Source: an uncultured Prevotella sp. (GTDB lineage Bacteria > Bacteroidota > Bacteroidia > Bacteroidales > Bacteroidaceae). Taken from it: a stretch of DNA of 64,000 bases. The position numbers were made by a program, and so were the translations under genes. The stretch spans positions 1 to 64,000 of the forward strand of contig CAKPZC010000002.1 in the NCBI GenBank assembly GCA_934203355.1, written 5' to 3'. The stretch's first letter is position 1, and every line of letters begins with the position of its first letter. The notes beneath the pieces were generated by a model that saw only the letters and a program-made list of their open reading frames with translations, was not told the DNA's origin and did not search any database. This document shows, in pieces, positions 24,878 through 34,452 of the stretch.

Positions 24878-25420
24878 ATGAATACAACTAAGACTGAGGA
24901 ACAATTCAAGAGCGTGATGCAGGAATGTCGCACTCTCTTTGTGAAGAAGCTCCATGATTATGGGGCTTCATGGCGCATATTGCGCCCTTCGTCGCTCACC
25001 GACCAACTTTTTATTAAAGCCAAGCGCATAAGATCGCTCGAAATAACAGGAACCTCGCTCGTTGGCGAGGGAATACGTCCAGAGTTCATTGCGCTTATAA
25101 ACTATGGTATCATCGGACTCATACAACTCGAAAAGGGATTTGTCGACATGGTAGACATAAAGCCCGAGGAGGCTATCGACATGTATGACAAGCACGCCAA
25201 GGAATGCCTGGAGCTGATGTTGCGCAAAAACCACGACTACAACGAGGCGTGGCGCGACATGCGAGTGAGCAGCTACACCGACTTTATTCTCACAAAAATA
25301 CAACGAGTGAAGGAAATGGAAGACCTGCAAGAAGGCACTCTTGTGTCGGAAGGCATCGACTCCAACTATATGGACATCATCAACTATGCTTGCTTCGGCG
25401 CAATAAAGATGATTGAATAA
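24878..25420 (+). CDS. DUF1599 domain protein (nucleotide-modification associated)
   Basis: 180 residues made of two repeats of one module: CRTLFVKKLHDYGASWRI with SLTDQLFIKAKRI, and CLELMLRKNHDYNEAWRDM with SYTDFILTKIQRV. The K..DY..(A/S)W motif and following D resemble MazG-like or dCTPase-like helical NTP-binding folds, and the family is listed as nucleotide-modification associated. Function in the cell is not known. The gene begins the conserved Bacteroidales run DUF1599, BT_3928-like, tpiA, SPOR, folE. The ATG at 24878 is preferred over a TTG four codons upstream, which would lie inside the -7 box. Confidence 0.85.
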   Translation: MNTTKTEEQFKSVMQECRTLFVKKLHDYGASWRILRPSSLTDQLFIKAKRIRSLEITGTSLVGEGIRPEFIALINYGIIGLIQLEKGFVDMVDIKPEEAIDMYDKHAKECLELMLRKNHDYNEAWRDMRVSSYTDFILTKIQRVKEMEDLQEGTLVSEGIDSNYMDIINYACFGAIKMIE

Positions 25421-25458
25421 AAGGGAACTGATAAATAATGGGGAACTGATAAATAAAG

Positions 25459-26772
25459 ATGTCAAAACTTAGATTATTGGCAGTCAACATGTGCCGACTG
25501 ACACTCGCTCTCACATTCATACTCTCGGGATATGTGAAAGCCATCGACCCGCTCGGCACACAATACAAGCTGCAGGACTATCTCGCTGCCATCAACATAG
25601 CGGATATCGTGCCACAATGGATGACGCTCACAACGGCAGTAGTGCTTGCGGCTGTGGAGTTCGCGCTTGGAATTTTCATTCTGTTCGCCATACGCCGAAA
25701 ACTCGTGTCGAGACTCACGCTGGCTTTCATGGCTTTTATGACGCTTGTCACGGTGTGGATATATTTCGCCGACCCAGTGAAGGACTGCGGATGCTTCGGC
25801 GACGCGGTGAAACTAACCAACGGTGAGACTTTGCTCAAAAACATTGTGCTCATAGCCTGCGCTGCCATCACAGCATGGAAGCCATACGACATGATGCGAC
25901 TCATATCGAGAACCAACCAGTGGATAGTGATGAACTATGCCGTGGTGTATATTCTCGCCACAAGCCTGTGGTGTCTCTACTCGTTGCCTACTTTCGACTT
26001 CCGGCCCTACCGTCTTGGAGTGAACATCAAGCAGGCAATGACAATACCCGAGGGAGCCCCACAACCTGAGTATGAGACAACATTCATAATGCGAAAGGAC
26101 GGAAAGACGCAGGAATTTTCGCTCGAAAACTATCCCGACTCCACATGGGAGTTTGTCGACTCGCACACCGTGGTAACTAAAGAAGGTTATGAACCGCCCA
26201 TCCACGACTTCTCTATGACATCGGTCGAGACGGGCGAAGACATCACCGACGAGGTACTGTCGAGAAAGGGATACACGTTTCTGCTCATATCGCCATCGCT
26301 CGCCAAAGCCGACGATAGCAACTTCGGCGACATCGACCAGATATACGAATATGCCCAGGACAACGGCGTGAAGTTCTACTGTCTGACGGCATCCATCGAC
26401 AAAGACATTGAACGCTGGCGCGACATAACTGGAGCCGAATATCCATTCTGTACAGCCGACGAGACGGCTCTGAAGACTGTAATACGCTCCAATCCCGGAC
26501 TGTTGCTCCTGAAAGACGGCACTATAATTGGCAAATGGAGCCACAACCTATTGCCACAAACCGACGAACTTACTGCCCCACTCCACCAACTGACAATAGG
26601 AAAGCCGTCCGACAACGACAACACAGCAGCGAGAATACTCAAGGTGGCTATGACATTCATATTGCCACTGATGTTGCTCACAATAGCCGACCGACTGTGG
26701 GCATGGTCTAAATGGATAAGACAAAACGAAAATAGAATATTTCAAATCTTTAAACAAAAAAAAAGAAAATGA
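25459..26772 (+). CDS. BT_3928-like DoxX-family membrane protein
   Basis: A 437-residue protein: four N-terminal membrane helices of the DoxX/MauE type (for example [18 protein letters not shown]), with the paired-cysteine segment [20 protein letters not shown]; a further helix near residue 155; then a soluble domain with a thioredoxin-like outline ([46 protein letters not shown]) and one C-terminal helix. It resembles the family named after B. thetaiotaomicron BT_3928. MauE-like proteins help disulfide handling, so a redox role is plausible. Its TGA overlaps the tpiA start (ATGA). Confidence 0.82.
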   Translation: MSKLRLLAVNMCRLTLALTFILSGYVKAIDPLGTQYKLQDYLAAINIADIVPQWMTLTTAVVLAAVEFALGIFILFAIRRKLVSRLTLAFMAFMTLVTVWIYFADPVKDCGCFGDAVKLTNGETLLKNIVLIACAAITAWKPYDMMRLISRTNQWIVMNYAVVYILATSLWCLYSLPTFDFRPYRLGVNIKQAMTIPEGAPQPEYETTFIMRKDGKTQEFSLENYPDSTWEFVDSHTVVTKEGYEPPIHDFSMTSVETGEDITDEVLSRKGYTFLLISPSLAKADDSNFGDIDQIYEYAQDNGVKFYCLTASIDKDIERWRDITGAEYPFCTADETALKTVIRSNPGLLLLKDGTIIGKWSHNLLPQTDELTAPLHQLTIGKPSDNDNTAARILKVAMTFILPLMLLTIADRLWAWSKWIRQNENRIFQIFKQKKRK

Positions 26773-27530
26773 GAAAGAAAATTGTAGCAGGTAACTGGAA
26801 AATGAACCTCAACCTGCAGGATGGTGTTGCTCTCGCTAAGGAAATCAACGAGGCACTTGTAGCTGACAAACCTAACTGTGAAGTTATCATCTGCACTCCG
26901 TTCATCCACCTTGCTTCTGTAGCTCAGGTGCTCGATCAGAACGTAGTAGCTCTCGGTGCTGAGAACTGCGCTGACAAGGTTAAGGGTGCTTACACTGGTG
27001 AGGTTTCAGCTGAAATGGTAAAGAGCACAGGTGCTCAGTACGTAATCCTCGGCCACTCAGAGCGTCGTCAGTACTACCACGAGACAGCTGAGATACTGAA
27101 GGAGAAGGTAGACCTCGCATTGGCTAACGGCTTGAAGATTCTCTTCTGCTGCGGCGAGACTCTCGAGGAGCGTCAGGCAGAGAAGCAGAACGAGGTTGTA
27201 AAGGCAGAGCTCGAGGGCTCAGTATTCCACCTCGACGCTGAGGCTTGGAAGAACATCGTTATCGCTTACGAGCCGATCTGGGCTATCGGTACTGGCATGA
27301 CTGCTACTTCTGACCAGGCAGAGGAGATGCTTGCTTACATCCGCTCTATCGTTGCTGAGAAGTATGGTCAGGAGGCTGCCGAGGATACTTCTATCCTCTA
27401 CGGCGGTAGCTGCAAGGCAAGCAACGCTCCCGAACTCTTCTCTAAGCCTAACATCGACGGTGGCTTGATTGGTGGCGCTTCTTTGAAGTGTGCTGACTTC
27501 AAGGGCATCATCGACGCTTGGAAGAAGTAA
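26769..27530 (+). CDS. tpiA: Triosephosphate isomerase
   Basis: A 253-residue TIM barrel enzyme of glycolysis interconverting dihydroxyacetone phosphate and glyceraldehyde 3-phosphate. AGNWKMN has the catalytic Lys11; GHSERR the electrophilic His; [11 protein letters not shown] the catalytic Glu; YGGSCKASN and GGLIGGASL bind phosphate. Codon choice differs sharply from neighbours (GCT, GTT, CGT, ATC, AAC, CTC), a mark of high expression, not of transfer, since the neighbourhood is conserved. It starts inside the stop of the preceding gene and ends before a terminator. Confidence 0.96.
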   Translation: MRKKIVAGNWKMNLNLQDGVALAKEINEALVADKPNCEVIICTPFIHLASVAQVLDQNVVALGAENCADKVKGAYTGEVSAEMVKSTGAQYVILGHSERRQYYHETAEILKEKVDLALANGLKILFCCGETLEERQAEKQNEVVKAELEGSVFHLDAEAWKNIVIAYEPIWAIGTGMTATSDQAEEMLAYIRSIVAEKYGQEAAEDTSILYGGSCKASNAPELFSKPNIDGGLIGGASLKCADFKGIIDAWKK

Positions 27531-27559
27531 TTCCACGGAGTTGAACTACCAATAAAAAA

Positions 27560-27598
27560 CAGTGAGGCTGCGACATGCTTAATGCCGCGGTCTCACTG
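27560..27598 (+). terminator. Hairpin after tpiA
   Basis: CAGTGAG and CTCACTG form the outer stem of a GC-rich hairpin, followed by ATTTTCGATTTT. It likely ends the DUF1599 to tpiA transcript, at least in part. Confidence 0.65.
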
Positions 27599-27624
27599 AT
27601 TTTCGATTTTACACATTATTTATA

Positions 27625-28335
27625 ATGAAACGCTTTTTCTTTCTACTAAGCCTGGCTCTCTGCATAGCCTCTATAGCAGAAGCGCAGACTTTCACACAGC
27701 ACCTGCAAAAAACGCAACCTGGCAAGGCGAATGTCACGGTGAAGCAAAGCCACGAAATCGAGGAACTGGTGAACAATGCCAATGTAAGTGCAAGAAAACA
27801 AGACCAAGCCAACAAGCCGGCTGCCAACCCACAAACACCCAAACAAAACAACAACACTCCAATAAAAAAGCAGAACGATCAGGAAACGGCACACAACAAA
27901 AATGCCAATCCACAACATAAAGGCGACTCAGCACACGTCGGCAAAAACGAACAACAACACACCTCTACTCACGAAACTGCCACACGACCAGACACCAAAA
28001 AGCCGGAAACAAACGACAACGAAGCCGAAAACACTACTGTCGACATGCACAAGAAGGTGATGAGACGCTCGTATAAAGTGAACGGATACAGAGTGCAGGT
28101 GTTTGCTGGCGGCAACTCGCGCAACGACAAAATCAAGGCACAAAACGCTGGCAACGCAGTGAAACAGGCTTTCCCAAGCCAGCCGGTCTACGTGCACTTC
28201 TACTCGCCACGATGGATATGCCGAGTGGGCAACTTCAGAACCTACGAGGAAGCCAACGCCATATTGCATCAGGTGAAGAAGATGGGCTATAAACAGGCAT
28301 GCATCGTAAGCGGAAAAATAAATGTAGCATACTAA
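27625..28335 (+). CDS. SPOR-domain exported protein
   Basis: A 236-residue protein: signal peptide (FFLLSLALCIASIAEAQT), a low-complexity middle rich in N, Q, K, T and H (about residues 50-145), and a C-terminal SPOR domain (YRVQVFAGGNSRNDKIKA to GYKQACIVSG). SPOR domains bind denuded peptidoglycan at septa, so the protein probably localises to the division site. It follows the tpiA terminator and precedes folE by 21 bases. Confidence 0.88.
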   Translation: MKRFFFLLSLALCIASIAEAQTFTQHLQKTQPGKANVTVKQSHEIEELVNNANVSARKQDQANKPAANPQTPKQNNNTPIKKQNDQETAHNKNANPQHKGDSAHVGKNEQQHTSTHETATRPDTKKPETNDNEAENTTVDMHKKVMRRSYKVNGYRVQVFAGGNSRNDKIKAQNAGNAVKQAFPSQPVYVHFYSPRWICRVGNFRTYEEANAILHQVKKMGYKQACIVSGKINVAY

Positions 28336-28356
28336 TATAACATTAAATAAAAATAG

Positions 28357-28950
28357 ATGAATCTCAATCCAGAATACCGCGAGGGACTCGACGACCTCGC
28401 ATCACACTACAAGTCGGTGCTCACTCTTCTCGGTGAAGACCCGGAGCGCGAAGGACTGCAAAAGACTCCTATGCGCGTTGCCAAGGCAATGCAGGTGCTG
28501 ACAAGAGGCTATACTCAAGACCCTCACAAGGTGCTCACCGACGCACTATTTAAGGAGGACTACAACCAAATGGTCATAGTGAAGGATATCGACGTGTTCT
28601 CGCTCTGCGAACACCACATGCTGCCTTTCTATGGCAAGGCACACGTGGCATACATCCCCAATGGCTACATCACCGGACTGAGCAAGATAGCACGTGTCGT
28701 TGACATTTTCTCACACCGACTGCAGGTGCAGGAACGACTCACACAGCAGATTCGCGAGTGCATAGAGGAGACTCTGCATCCACTCGGAGTGATGGTGGTG
28801 ATAGAGGCTAAACACATGTGCATGCAGATGCGTGGTGTGGAGAAACTGGGCTCGATTACTATGACAAGCGATTTCTCGGGTGCCTTCGAACAGGCTAAGA
28901 CTCGACAGGAATTCATGAACCTCATAAACTCGGACTCAAGAAAATTCTGA
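28357..28950 (+). CDS. folE: GTP cyclohydrolase I
   Basis: A 197-residue type I enzyme converting GTP to dihydroneopterin triphosphate, first step of folate synthesis. [17 protein letters not shown] holds the Cys/His zinc ligands (LCEHHMLPF), the second Cys is in [12 protein letters not shown], and [12 protein letters not shown] is the GTP-binding helix region. Length and motifs are those of a functional enzyme. Confidence 0.96.
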   Translation: MNLNPEYREGLDDLASHYKSVLTLLGEDPEREGLQKTPMRVAKAMQVLTRGYTQDPHKVLTDALFKEDYNQMVIVKDIDVFSLCEHHMLPFYGKAHVAYIPNGYITGLSKIARVVDIFSHRLQVQERLTQQIRECIEETLHPLGVMVVIEAKHMCMQMRGVEKLGSITMTSDFSGAFEQAKTRQEFMNLINSDSRKF

Positions 28951-28996
28951 TTTTTTTGTAAAAAAGTTGCTGTAACGATGCAATGATTCCCCAAAA

Positions 28997-29022
28997 GCCG
29001 CATTATATATGTGTAATGCGGC
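28997..29022. terminator. Perfect hairpin after folE
   Basis: GCCGCATT and AATGCGGC enclose a 10-base AT loop, 47 bases after folE. No T-run follows on the plus strand, so its role as a terminator is uncertain. Confidence 0.4.
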
Positions 29023-29074
29023 AAGAAAACACTGCAAGTACAACAACATTCAAATATAACAATTACAAAAAGAA

Positions 29075-29761
29075 ATGAAAAATCTCAAGAACCTCTTGAT
29101 GCTACTTGTGAGCATCTTAACTATGTCTGTGGCTCTCACATCGTGCAACACCGACAGCGACGACTACTCTATCGACCCTGCCGTCAATCAGCAGTACATG
29201 CAGCTGATGAGCATGAACGGTCCGTATAGCGGCAAGACACGCATGCATTATATCACCAACGGCAACCGAATTGTAAAATACGACTCTACATCTGTATGCT
29301 CATGGTCGCTGAGAACCGACTCTACTCTTACCATCCACAACTTCCCCGTAAGCTGTCTCGACTCGGCGATTGTAGTTCCTTCTGGCGAAATTAGCGCACA
29401 GGCAACAACTCTCAGAGAACTGCAGAAGGCTATCAGCAATATTAAGGACAATATCGACATCAAGGGCAGATACTACATCCCCAACAACACACAGTATATC
29501 TCGAACGCTGGTGCCTATGTTGTGGTGAACCCTATCTACTTCAAGCAGACTCTCACCTACGAGGGTAAGCAGCACGATGTCTACTTCGTGTTCTACTACG
29601 ACCGCTGCATGGGCTTCTTCAACAATGCAAGCGTCACCAAGACATTTGAGTTCCCGATGGTTCTCGCATCGATTAGCATCGACAAGGAGCCTACCGACTA
29701 TACCAACTCAATACAGTCGTCTTATTTCAGAACATTACAAATTACATGTCTTGCTAAGTAG
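29075..29761 (+). CDS. DUF4840-like lipoprotein
   Basis: A 228-residue predicted lipoprotein with lipobox VALTSC (Cys about 24) and a beta-rich exported domain (NGPYSGKTRMHYITNG, LTIHNFPVSCLDSAIVV, HDVYFVFYYDRCMGFF). It looks like the Bacteroidales DUF4840 family, of unknown function; the family name is from memory of its pattern and is moderately sure. A strong terminator follows at 29835-29870. Confidence 0.72.
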   Translation: MKNLKNLLMLLVSILTMSVALTSCNTDSDDYSIDPAVNQQYMQLMSMNGPYSGKTRMHYITNGNRIVKYDSTSVCSWSLRTDSTLTIHNFPVSCLDSAIVVPSGEISAQATTLRELQKAISNIKDNIDIKGRYYIPNNTQYISNAGAYVVVNPIYFKQTLTYEGKQHDVYFVFYYDRCMGFFNNASVTKTFEFPMVLASISIDKEPTDYTNSIQSSYFRTLQITCLAK

Positions 29762-29834
29762 TCTATAGACGACTACTCAAGCATTCACACAAATATGTAA
29801 ATGCGTTTAAATCCCATATTATAAAAAAACCATA

Positions 29835-29870
29835 AGGGTGTGCCGGAAGACTTTCCGACACACCCTTTTT
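29835..29870 (+). terminator. Rho-independent terminator after the DUF4840-like gene
   Basis: AAGGGTGTGCCGGAAG and its complement CTTTCCGACACACCCTT form a near-perfect stem followed by TTTTT. Confidence 0.85.
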
Positions 29871-29894
29871 ATCGTTTAACTAACTCTGAAACTT

Positions 29895-30647
29895 ATGAAA
29901 TTTATATCTTGGAATGTCAACGGACTAAGAGCCTGCGTACAGAAAGGTTTCGAAGATGCGTTTAATACTCTCGACGCCGACTTCTTCTGCCTTCAAGAAA
30001 CCAAAATGCAGGCAGGACAACTCGACCTGCAATTCCCAGGCTACCAGTCGTTCTGGAACTATGCCGAAAAGAAAGGCTACTCGGGCACTGCCATATACAC
30101 CCGACACGCTCCGCTATCAGTTGCCTATGGCATTGGAATCGACGAACACGACCACGAGGGACGTGTCATAACACTCGAAATGCCCGACTTCTATCTCGTC
30201 ACATGCTACACACCCAACTCGCAAGACGGACTGCGCCGACTCGACTATCGAATGACGTGGGAAGACGACTTCCTGAAATTTATCAAGAATCTTGACAGCA
30301 AAAAACCAGTGATAATATGTGGCGACTTGAACGTGGCACACGAGGAAATTGACTTGAAAAATCCAAAGACCAACCGCAAGAATGCTGGATTCACCGATGA
30401 GGAACGACAGAAGATGACCACTTTCCTCAACAATGGATTCATCGACACTTTCCGCTCGCTCCACCCCGATGCCCCCACCTACTCATGGTGGTCATACAGA
30501 TTCCGAGCTCGCGAAAAGAATGCAGGATGGCGCATCGACTACTTCATCGTGTCGGAACGACTGCGCGACTGCATCAGCGGAGCAACTATACACACCGAAG
30601 TGTATGGCAGCGACCACTGCCCAGTGGAACTAGAGATGTCAAAATAA
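29895..30647 (+). CDS. xthA: Exodeoxyribonuclease III
   Basis: A 250-residue AP endonuclease and 3'-5' exonuclease for base-excision repair. Motifs in order: [16 protein letters not shown] (metal-binding Glu), [25 protein letters not shown] and the catalytic [12 protein letters not shown]. The N-terminus has no extension. The octamer array starts 8 bases after the stop codon. Confidence 0.95.
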   Translation: MKFISWNVNGLRACVQKGFEDAFNTLDADFFCLQETKMQAGQLDLQFPGYQSFWNYAEKKGYSGTAIYTRHAPLSVAYGIGIDEHDHEGRVITLEMPDFYLVTCYTPNSQDGLRRLDYRMTWEDDFLKFIKNLDSKKPVIICGDLNVAHEEIDLKNPKTNRKNAGFTDEERQKMTTFLNNGFIDTFRSLHPDAPTYSWWSYRFRAREKNAGWRIDYFIVSERLRDCISGATIHTEVYGSDHCPVELEMSK

Positions 30648-30654
30648 TAAAAAA

Positions 30655-30776
30655 GTTGACGAGTTGACGAGTTAACAAGTTGACAAGCTGTTAGTTTTGT
30701 GTTATAATTATATTGAATAAATATAAAGGAACACATGTAATAGCTTGTCTACTTGTCAACTCGTCAACTCGTCAAC
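30655..30776. repeat. Paired 8-bp repeat arrays forming a large inverted repeat
   Basis: Left arm 30655-30686: GTTGACGA twice, GTTAACAA, GTTGACAA, then GCTGTTAG. Right arm 30745-30776: TTGTCTAC, TTGTCAAC, TCGTCAAC twice, preceded by TAGC. The arms face each other across 58 bases between the convergent ends of xthA and the purine permease. The last repeat base is the first base of the permease stop codon read on the plus strand. Confidence 0.9.
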
Positions 30777-32074
30777 TAAATAAATATATACTTCATTACA
30801 AACAACACCGCCAATATGTAGAGCGTGATGTTGAGTTTCTTCCAATGGCAGCAGATGGCGTTGATAACAACATAACAGATTACACCACACAGAATGCCGT
30901 CGGAGATGCTATAGGTAAGTGGCATCATAACGATTGTGATGAATGCCGGAATCGACTCTGCATAGTCGTTGAGGTCGATGTCCTTTATCGGACTGAGCAT
31001 GAACAGACCCACAATCACCAACACTGGAGTAGTGGCGGCTGAAGGAATCGACAGGAACAACGGAGCGAAGAACAGAGCCACTATGAAGCAAACGGCTGTT
31101 GAGAAAGCGGTGAGTCCTGTGCGTCCTCCCTGAGCTACTCCCGAGGCACTCTCAACATAAGTGGTTGTTGTACTTGCACCGAGACATGCGCCAGTCATTG
31201 TCGCAATAGCGTCTGCCATGAAAGCCTTGTTCAAACCCGGTATACGACCGTCCTTCTGCATCATACCCGCCTTGGTGCATACTCCAACAAGCGTGCCCAT
31301 AGTGTCGAACATATCGATGAAGAGGAAGGTGAACACCACTATCAGCATATCGATGGTAAAAATGTTGTGGAACTCAAACTTGCAGAATATAGGCTCCACT
31401 GAAGGCGGAGTGTCAACAATACCCGATAAATTGGTGATGCCCATAGGAATGCCGATGAGGGCTGTGCCAAGAATGCCGATAAGCAGGGCACCGGGCACCT
31501 TCTTGATTACAAGCACCGATGTGAGTATGATGCCGATAACGCCGAGCAACGCTGTGCCCTCAGTCAGTTTGCCGATGCTCACGAATGTGGCTTGGTTCTC
31601 AACAATAATGGCTGCATTCTTCAAGCCGATAAAGGCAATAAACAGACCTATGCCCGCACCGATGGCACGCTTCAGTGTAGCCGGAATGGCGTCGACAATG
31701 AGTGTGCGTATCTTTGTGACGGTCATAAGCACAAAGAGGAAGCCCTCAATGAGGATTGCCGTCAGCGCAAACTGCCAACTGTAGCCCATGGTGAGACACA
31801 CGGTGAACACAAAGAAGGCGTTAAGACCCATACCCGGAGCAAGTCCGAATGGTTTCTTGGCATATAAAGCCATCACCAAAGTGCCAACGATGGCAGCAAG
31901 AGCTGTGGATGTGAACACAGCATTGGTGTCCATGCCCTGACTGGCAAGGTTGGAGAAGATGCTCGGATTGACAGCAAGAATATAAGCCATGGTGAGGAAT
32001 GTGGTGATGCCCGCCATTACCTCGGTCTTGATGTTGTGCTTCGCGGGGTCGAAGCCGAATAATTTTTCTAACAT
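30776..32074 (-). CDS. NCS2/AzgA-type purine (adenine/hypoxanthine/guanine) permease
   Basis: A 432-residue permease with about 12-14 membrane helices. The signature GACLGASTTTTYVESASGVAQGGRTGL is that of the AzgA-like branch of the NCS2 family (AdeP, PbuG), which takes up adenine, guanine or hypoxanthine with protons. It follows the Tsx-like porin gene by 27 bases on the same strand, which fits a two-membrane purine uptake route. Confidence 0.9.
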   Translation of the reverse strand: MLEKLFGFDPAKHNIKTEVMAGITTFLTMAYILAVNPSIFSNLASQGMDTNAVFTSTALAAIVGTLVMALYAKKPFGLAPGMGLNAFFVFTVCLTMGYSWQFALTAILIEGFLFVLMTVTKIRTLIVDAIPATLKRAIGAGIGLFIAFIGLKNAAIIVENQATFVSIGKLTEGTALLGVIGIILTSVLVIKKVPGALLIGILGTALIGIPMGITNLSGIVDTPPSVEPIFCKFEFHNIFTIDMLIVVFTFLFIDMFDTMGTLVGVCTKAGMMQKDGRIPGLNKAFMADAIATMTGACLGASTTTTYVESASGVAQGGRTGLTAFSTAVCFIVALFFAPLFLSIPSAATTPVLVIVGLFMLSPIKDIDLNDYAESIPAFITIVMMPLTYSISDGILCGVICYVVINAICCHWKKLNITLYILAVLFVMKYIFI

Positions 32075-32101
32075 ATTTATTCAGATTTTAAAGGGAGATA
32101 T

Positions 32102-32857
32102 TTAAAAGTCCCACTTCACACCAAGACACGGACGGCATTTGAAACCATCGGTAGAGCCGAAGTTGTTTGAAAGCTCCACCTCACCACCAATGCTCAGGTT
32201 CTCGCATCCTAAGTGCTGACCTACATTATACCAAAGTTGCGGCTCTGTGATGAACACAGTGTGGGCATTTCTTGCATTGTTGTTGTCGTCGGCCACATAG
32301 TGGGTCTCCCACCAGAAGTCGGCAAATCCGTCGAACTTCAATCCCTTCACACCGAAGATGTCGTTGCATGTCCATACGGCTGTGAACTGCATAGGCACGT
32401 TGGAGTCGGTAGCGCGGATTGTCTTGTAGAGAGCCTCAAGAGTCAACACATTTTTGAATGTCTTGTCGTGCATGAAATATTCCACACCGAAGAGCCAAGC
32501 GTTGTTGATGGGATAGTTCTTGGTGATACCGCCATTATACTCGGCGTGCAGGCTCCAATTCTTCAACGAAGAGTTTTTCCAGAAATTGAGTGCACGCGAT
32601 ATCTCGGTATAAGTTCCGCCTTGAGCCACATTCTTGCTGCCCGGAACCATCTTGTCGTAGTTGAAGTCGTGGTCTACGAAGAAGTAGGTGCTACCCCAGT
32701 TGTCCTGCTTGAACATCTCAAGAGTGAGGGTAACAAACTCTCGGTCGGAGCCGAAGTCATACAAAACCTGTGCATTGGTCTGTGCACTAACCTTTGTGGA
32801 GTTCATGACAAGAGCCATAAACAAAACGACCATAGAGGTCAGTTTGTTAATATTCAT
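32102..32857 (-). CDS. DUF5020 outer membrane protein, Tsx-like
   Basis: A 251-residue protein: signal peptide (VVLFMALVMNSTKVSAQ), then alternating amphipathic strands (FVTLTLEMFKQDNWG, TYFFVDHDFNYDK, NWSLHAEYNGG) and a final aromatic residue (LGVKWDF), as in small outer membrane beta-barrels. This is the DUF5020 type, and FxxxTLExF..DnWGstYfFvDhdf resembles the Tsx nucleoside channel. Operon partner of the purine permease. The ATG at 32857 is used; a 60-codon upstream extension is AT-rich noise. Confidence 0.82.
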   Translation of the reverse strand: MNINKLTSMVVLFMALVMNSTKVSAQTNAQVLYDFGSDREFVTLTLEMFKQDNWGSTYFFVDHDFNYDKMVPGSKNVAQGGTYTEISRALNFWKNSSLKNWSLHAEYNGGITKNYPINNAWLFGVEYFMHDKTFKNVLTLEALYKTIRATDSNVPMQFTAVWTCNDIFGVKGLKFDGFADFWWETHYVADDNNNARNAHTVFITEPQLWYNVGQHLGCENLSIGGEVELSNNFGSTDGFKCRPCLGVKWDF

Positions 32858-33028
32858 AATTTGTGAATTAAGTAAATGATGAAAAAAATAATATGTTGCA
32901 AAATTAAACATTTTTTTTGGAATATAAATATCTGTTATTATGAAATAAATGGTAACTTTGCAATTATTCTTGATTTTACGATTTTTTCTACTGAAATAAG
33001 CTGATAAAACAAACAAATACTTATATAT

Positions 33029-34435
33029 ATGAATCACAAGACATTGGCTTTAGGCTTATGCCTCGCGCTCGCTGCAACAGCTGGCGCACAGAACAAGCAG
33101 GGCGGTATTTCTGCCCAGATGCTTCAGAACATCGAGAATTTGCAGGGCAACACTGCTACCAACAAGGCTCTCGTCAACGCTCTCGCGTCGAACAAGATTG
33201 ACGACTTGGCAAAGAACTTTGCCAACAAGACAACGTTCGACACACACTTCAGCGTGAAGACGCCCGAGCAGTCAATCCACAACCAGAAGAGTTCGGGACG
33301 CTGCTGGATGTTCTCAAGTTTCAACGTGTTCCGCTCTGACTATGCTCGCCAGCATGGCGACTCTATTGCTGTGGAGTTTTCTCACGCCTACCTGTTCTTC
33401 TACGACCAGCTTGAGAAAGCCAACCTTATGCTTCAGGGTGTCATCGACTGTGCCAAGAAGCCTATGGACGACCAGCGTGTGCAGTTCTTCTTCAAGAGTC
33501 CGCTCAACGACGGTGGTACATTCTGCGGTGCTGCCGACTTGGCTCCGAAATATGGCTTAGTGCCTATGTCTGTGCAGCCTGAGACTTTCTCTGCCGAGAA
33601 CACTTCAAAGATGTCGTCGCTCATAGCTTCAAAGCTGCGCGAATTCGGACTGGAGCTTCGCCGCATGGTTGCCGAGGGCAAGAAGCCAGCTGCTATCAAC
33701 CAGCGCAAGACCGAGATGCTCTCTACTGTATACCACATGCTCTCCATCACACTCGGCGAGCCGGTGAAGGAGTTCACCTATCAGTTCCGCACAAAGAGCG
33801 GCAAACCAGTTGGTGAGCCTCGCAAGTTCACTCCAAAGTCGTTCTACGACGAGGTGGTGGGCCATCCGCTTGAGGGCACTTTCATCATGGTTATGAACGA
33901 CCCACGCCGCCCCTACCACAAGACCTACGAAGTGGAGTACGACCGCCACGTCTACGACGGACAGAACTGGAAATATCTCAACCTGCCTACCGACGAGATT
34001 GCACGCCTTGCCATTGCATCGCTCAAGGACGGCAAGAAGATGTACTCATCTTATGATGTGGGCAAGCAGTTCGACCGCGAGCTTGGCTATCTCGACACCA
34101 AGAACTACGACTACGGTTCGCTCTTCTCTACTACTTTCGGTATGAACAAGGCTGAGCGCATCTCTACATTCGACTCTGGCTCTACACACGCTATGACTCT
34201 CACTGCTGTTGACCTCGACAAGGACGGCAATCCGGTGAAGTGGGAAGTTGAGAACAGTTGGGGTGCATCCAATGGCTATAAAGGTTGCCTGATTATGAGC
34301 AACGACTGGTTCAACGAGTATATGTTCCGCCTTGTGGTGGACAAGAAGTATGTGCCAGAAAATATTCTGAAGGAGTTTGAGCAGAAACCACTCATGGTGA
34401 TGCCCGAAGATCCATTGTTCGGACTTGATGATTAG
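33029..34435 (+). CDS. Exported C1-family aminopeptidase (bleomycin hydrolase / PepC type)
   Basis: A 468-residue papain-like peptidase. Signal peptide MNHKTLALGLCLALAATAGAQ, then the active Cys92 in KSSGRCWMFSS, the His in GSTHAMTLT (about residue 387) and the Asn in VENSWGASNGY. These are the three positions of the bleomycin hydrolase family, which forms barrel-like hexamers and trims peptides. Classical PepC is cytosolic; this one is exported, so it may act on peptides in the periplasm. A TAACTTTG box lies at 32953-32960. Confidence 0.92.
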   Translation: MNHKTLALGLCLALAATAGAQNKQGGISAQMLQNIENLQGNTATNKALVNALASNKIDDLAKNFANKTTFDTHFSVKTPEQSIHNQKSSGRCWMFSSFNVFRSDYARQHGDSIAVEFSHAYLFFYDQLEKANLMLQGVIDCAKKPMDDQRVQFFFKSPLNDGGTFCGAADLAPKYGLVPMSVQPETFSAENTSKMSSLIASKLREFGLELRRMVAEGKKPAAINQRKTEMLSTVYHMLSITLGEPVKEFTYQFRTKSGKPVGEPRKFTPKSFYDEVVGHPLEGTFIMVMNDPRRPYHKTYEVEYDRHVYDGQNWKYLNLPTDEIARLAIASLKDGKKMYSSYDVGKQFDRELGYLDTKNYDYGSLFSTTFGMNKAERISTFDSGSTHAMTLTAVDLDKDGNPVKWEVENSWGASNGYKGCLIMSNDWFNEYMFRLVVDKKYVPENILKEFEQKPLMVMPEDPLFGLDD

Positions 34436-34452
34436 GATATATATATATAAAA

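Noticed and set aside
26769..27530. tpiA as horizontally acquired because of unusual codon use
   Set aside because: The codons are those of a highly expressed gene, and the gene sits in a conserved Bacteroidales neighbourhood with an ATGA overlap.
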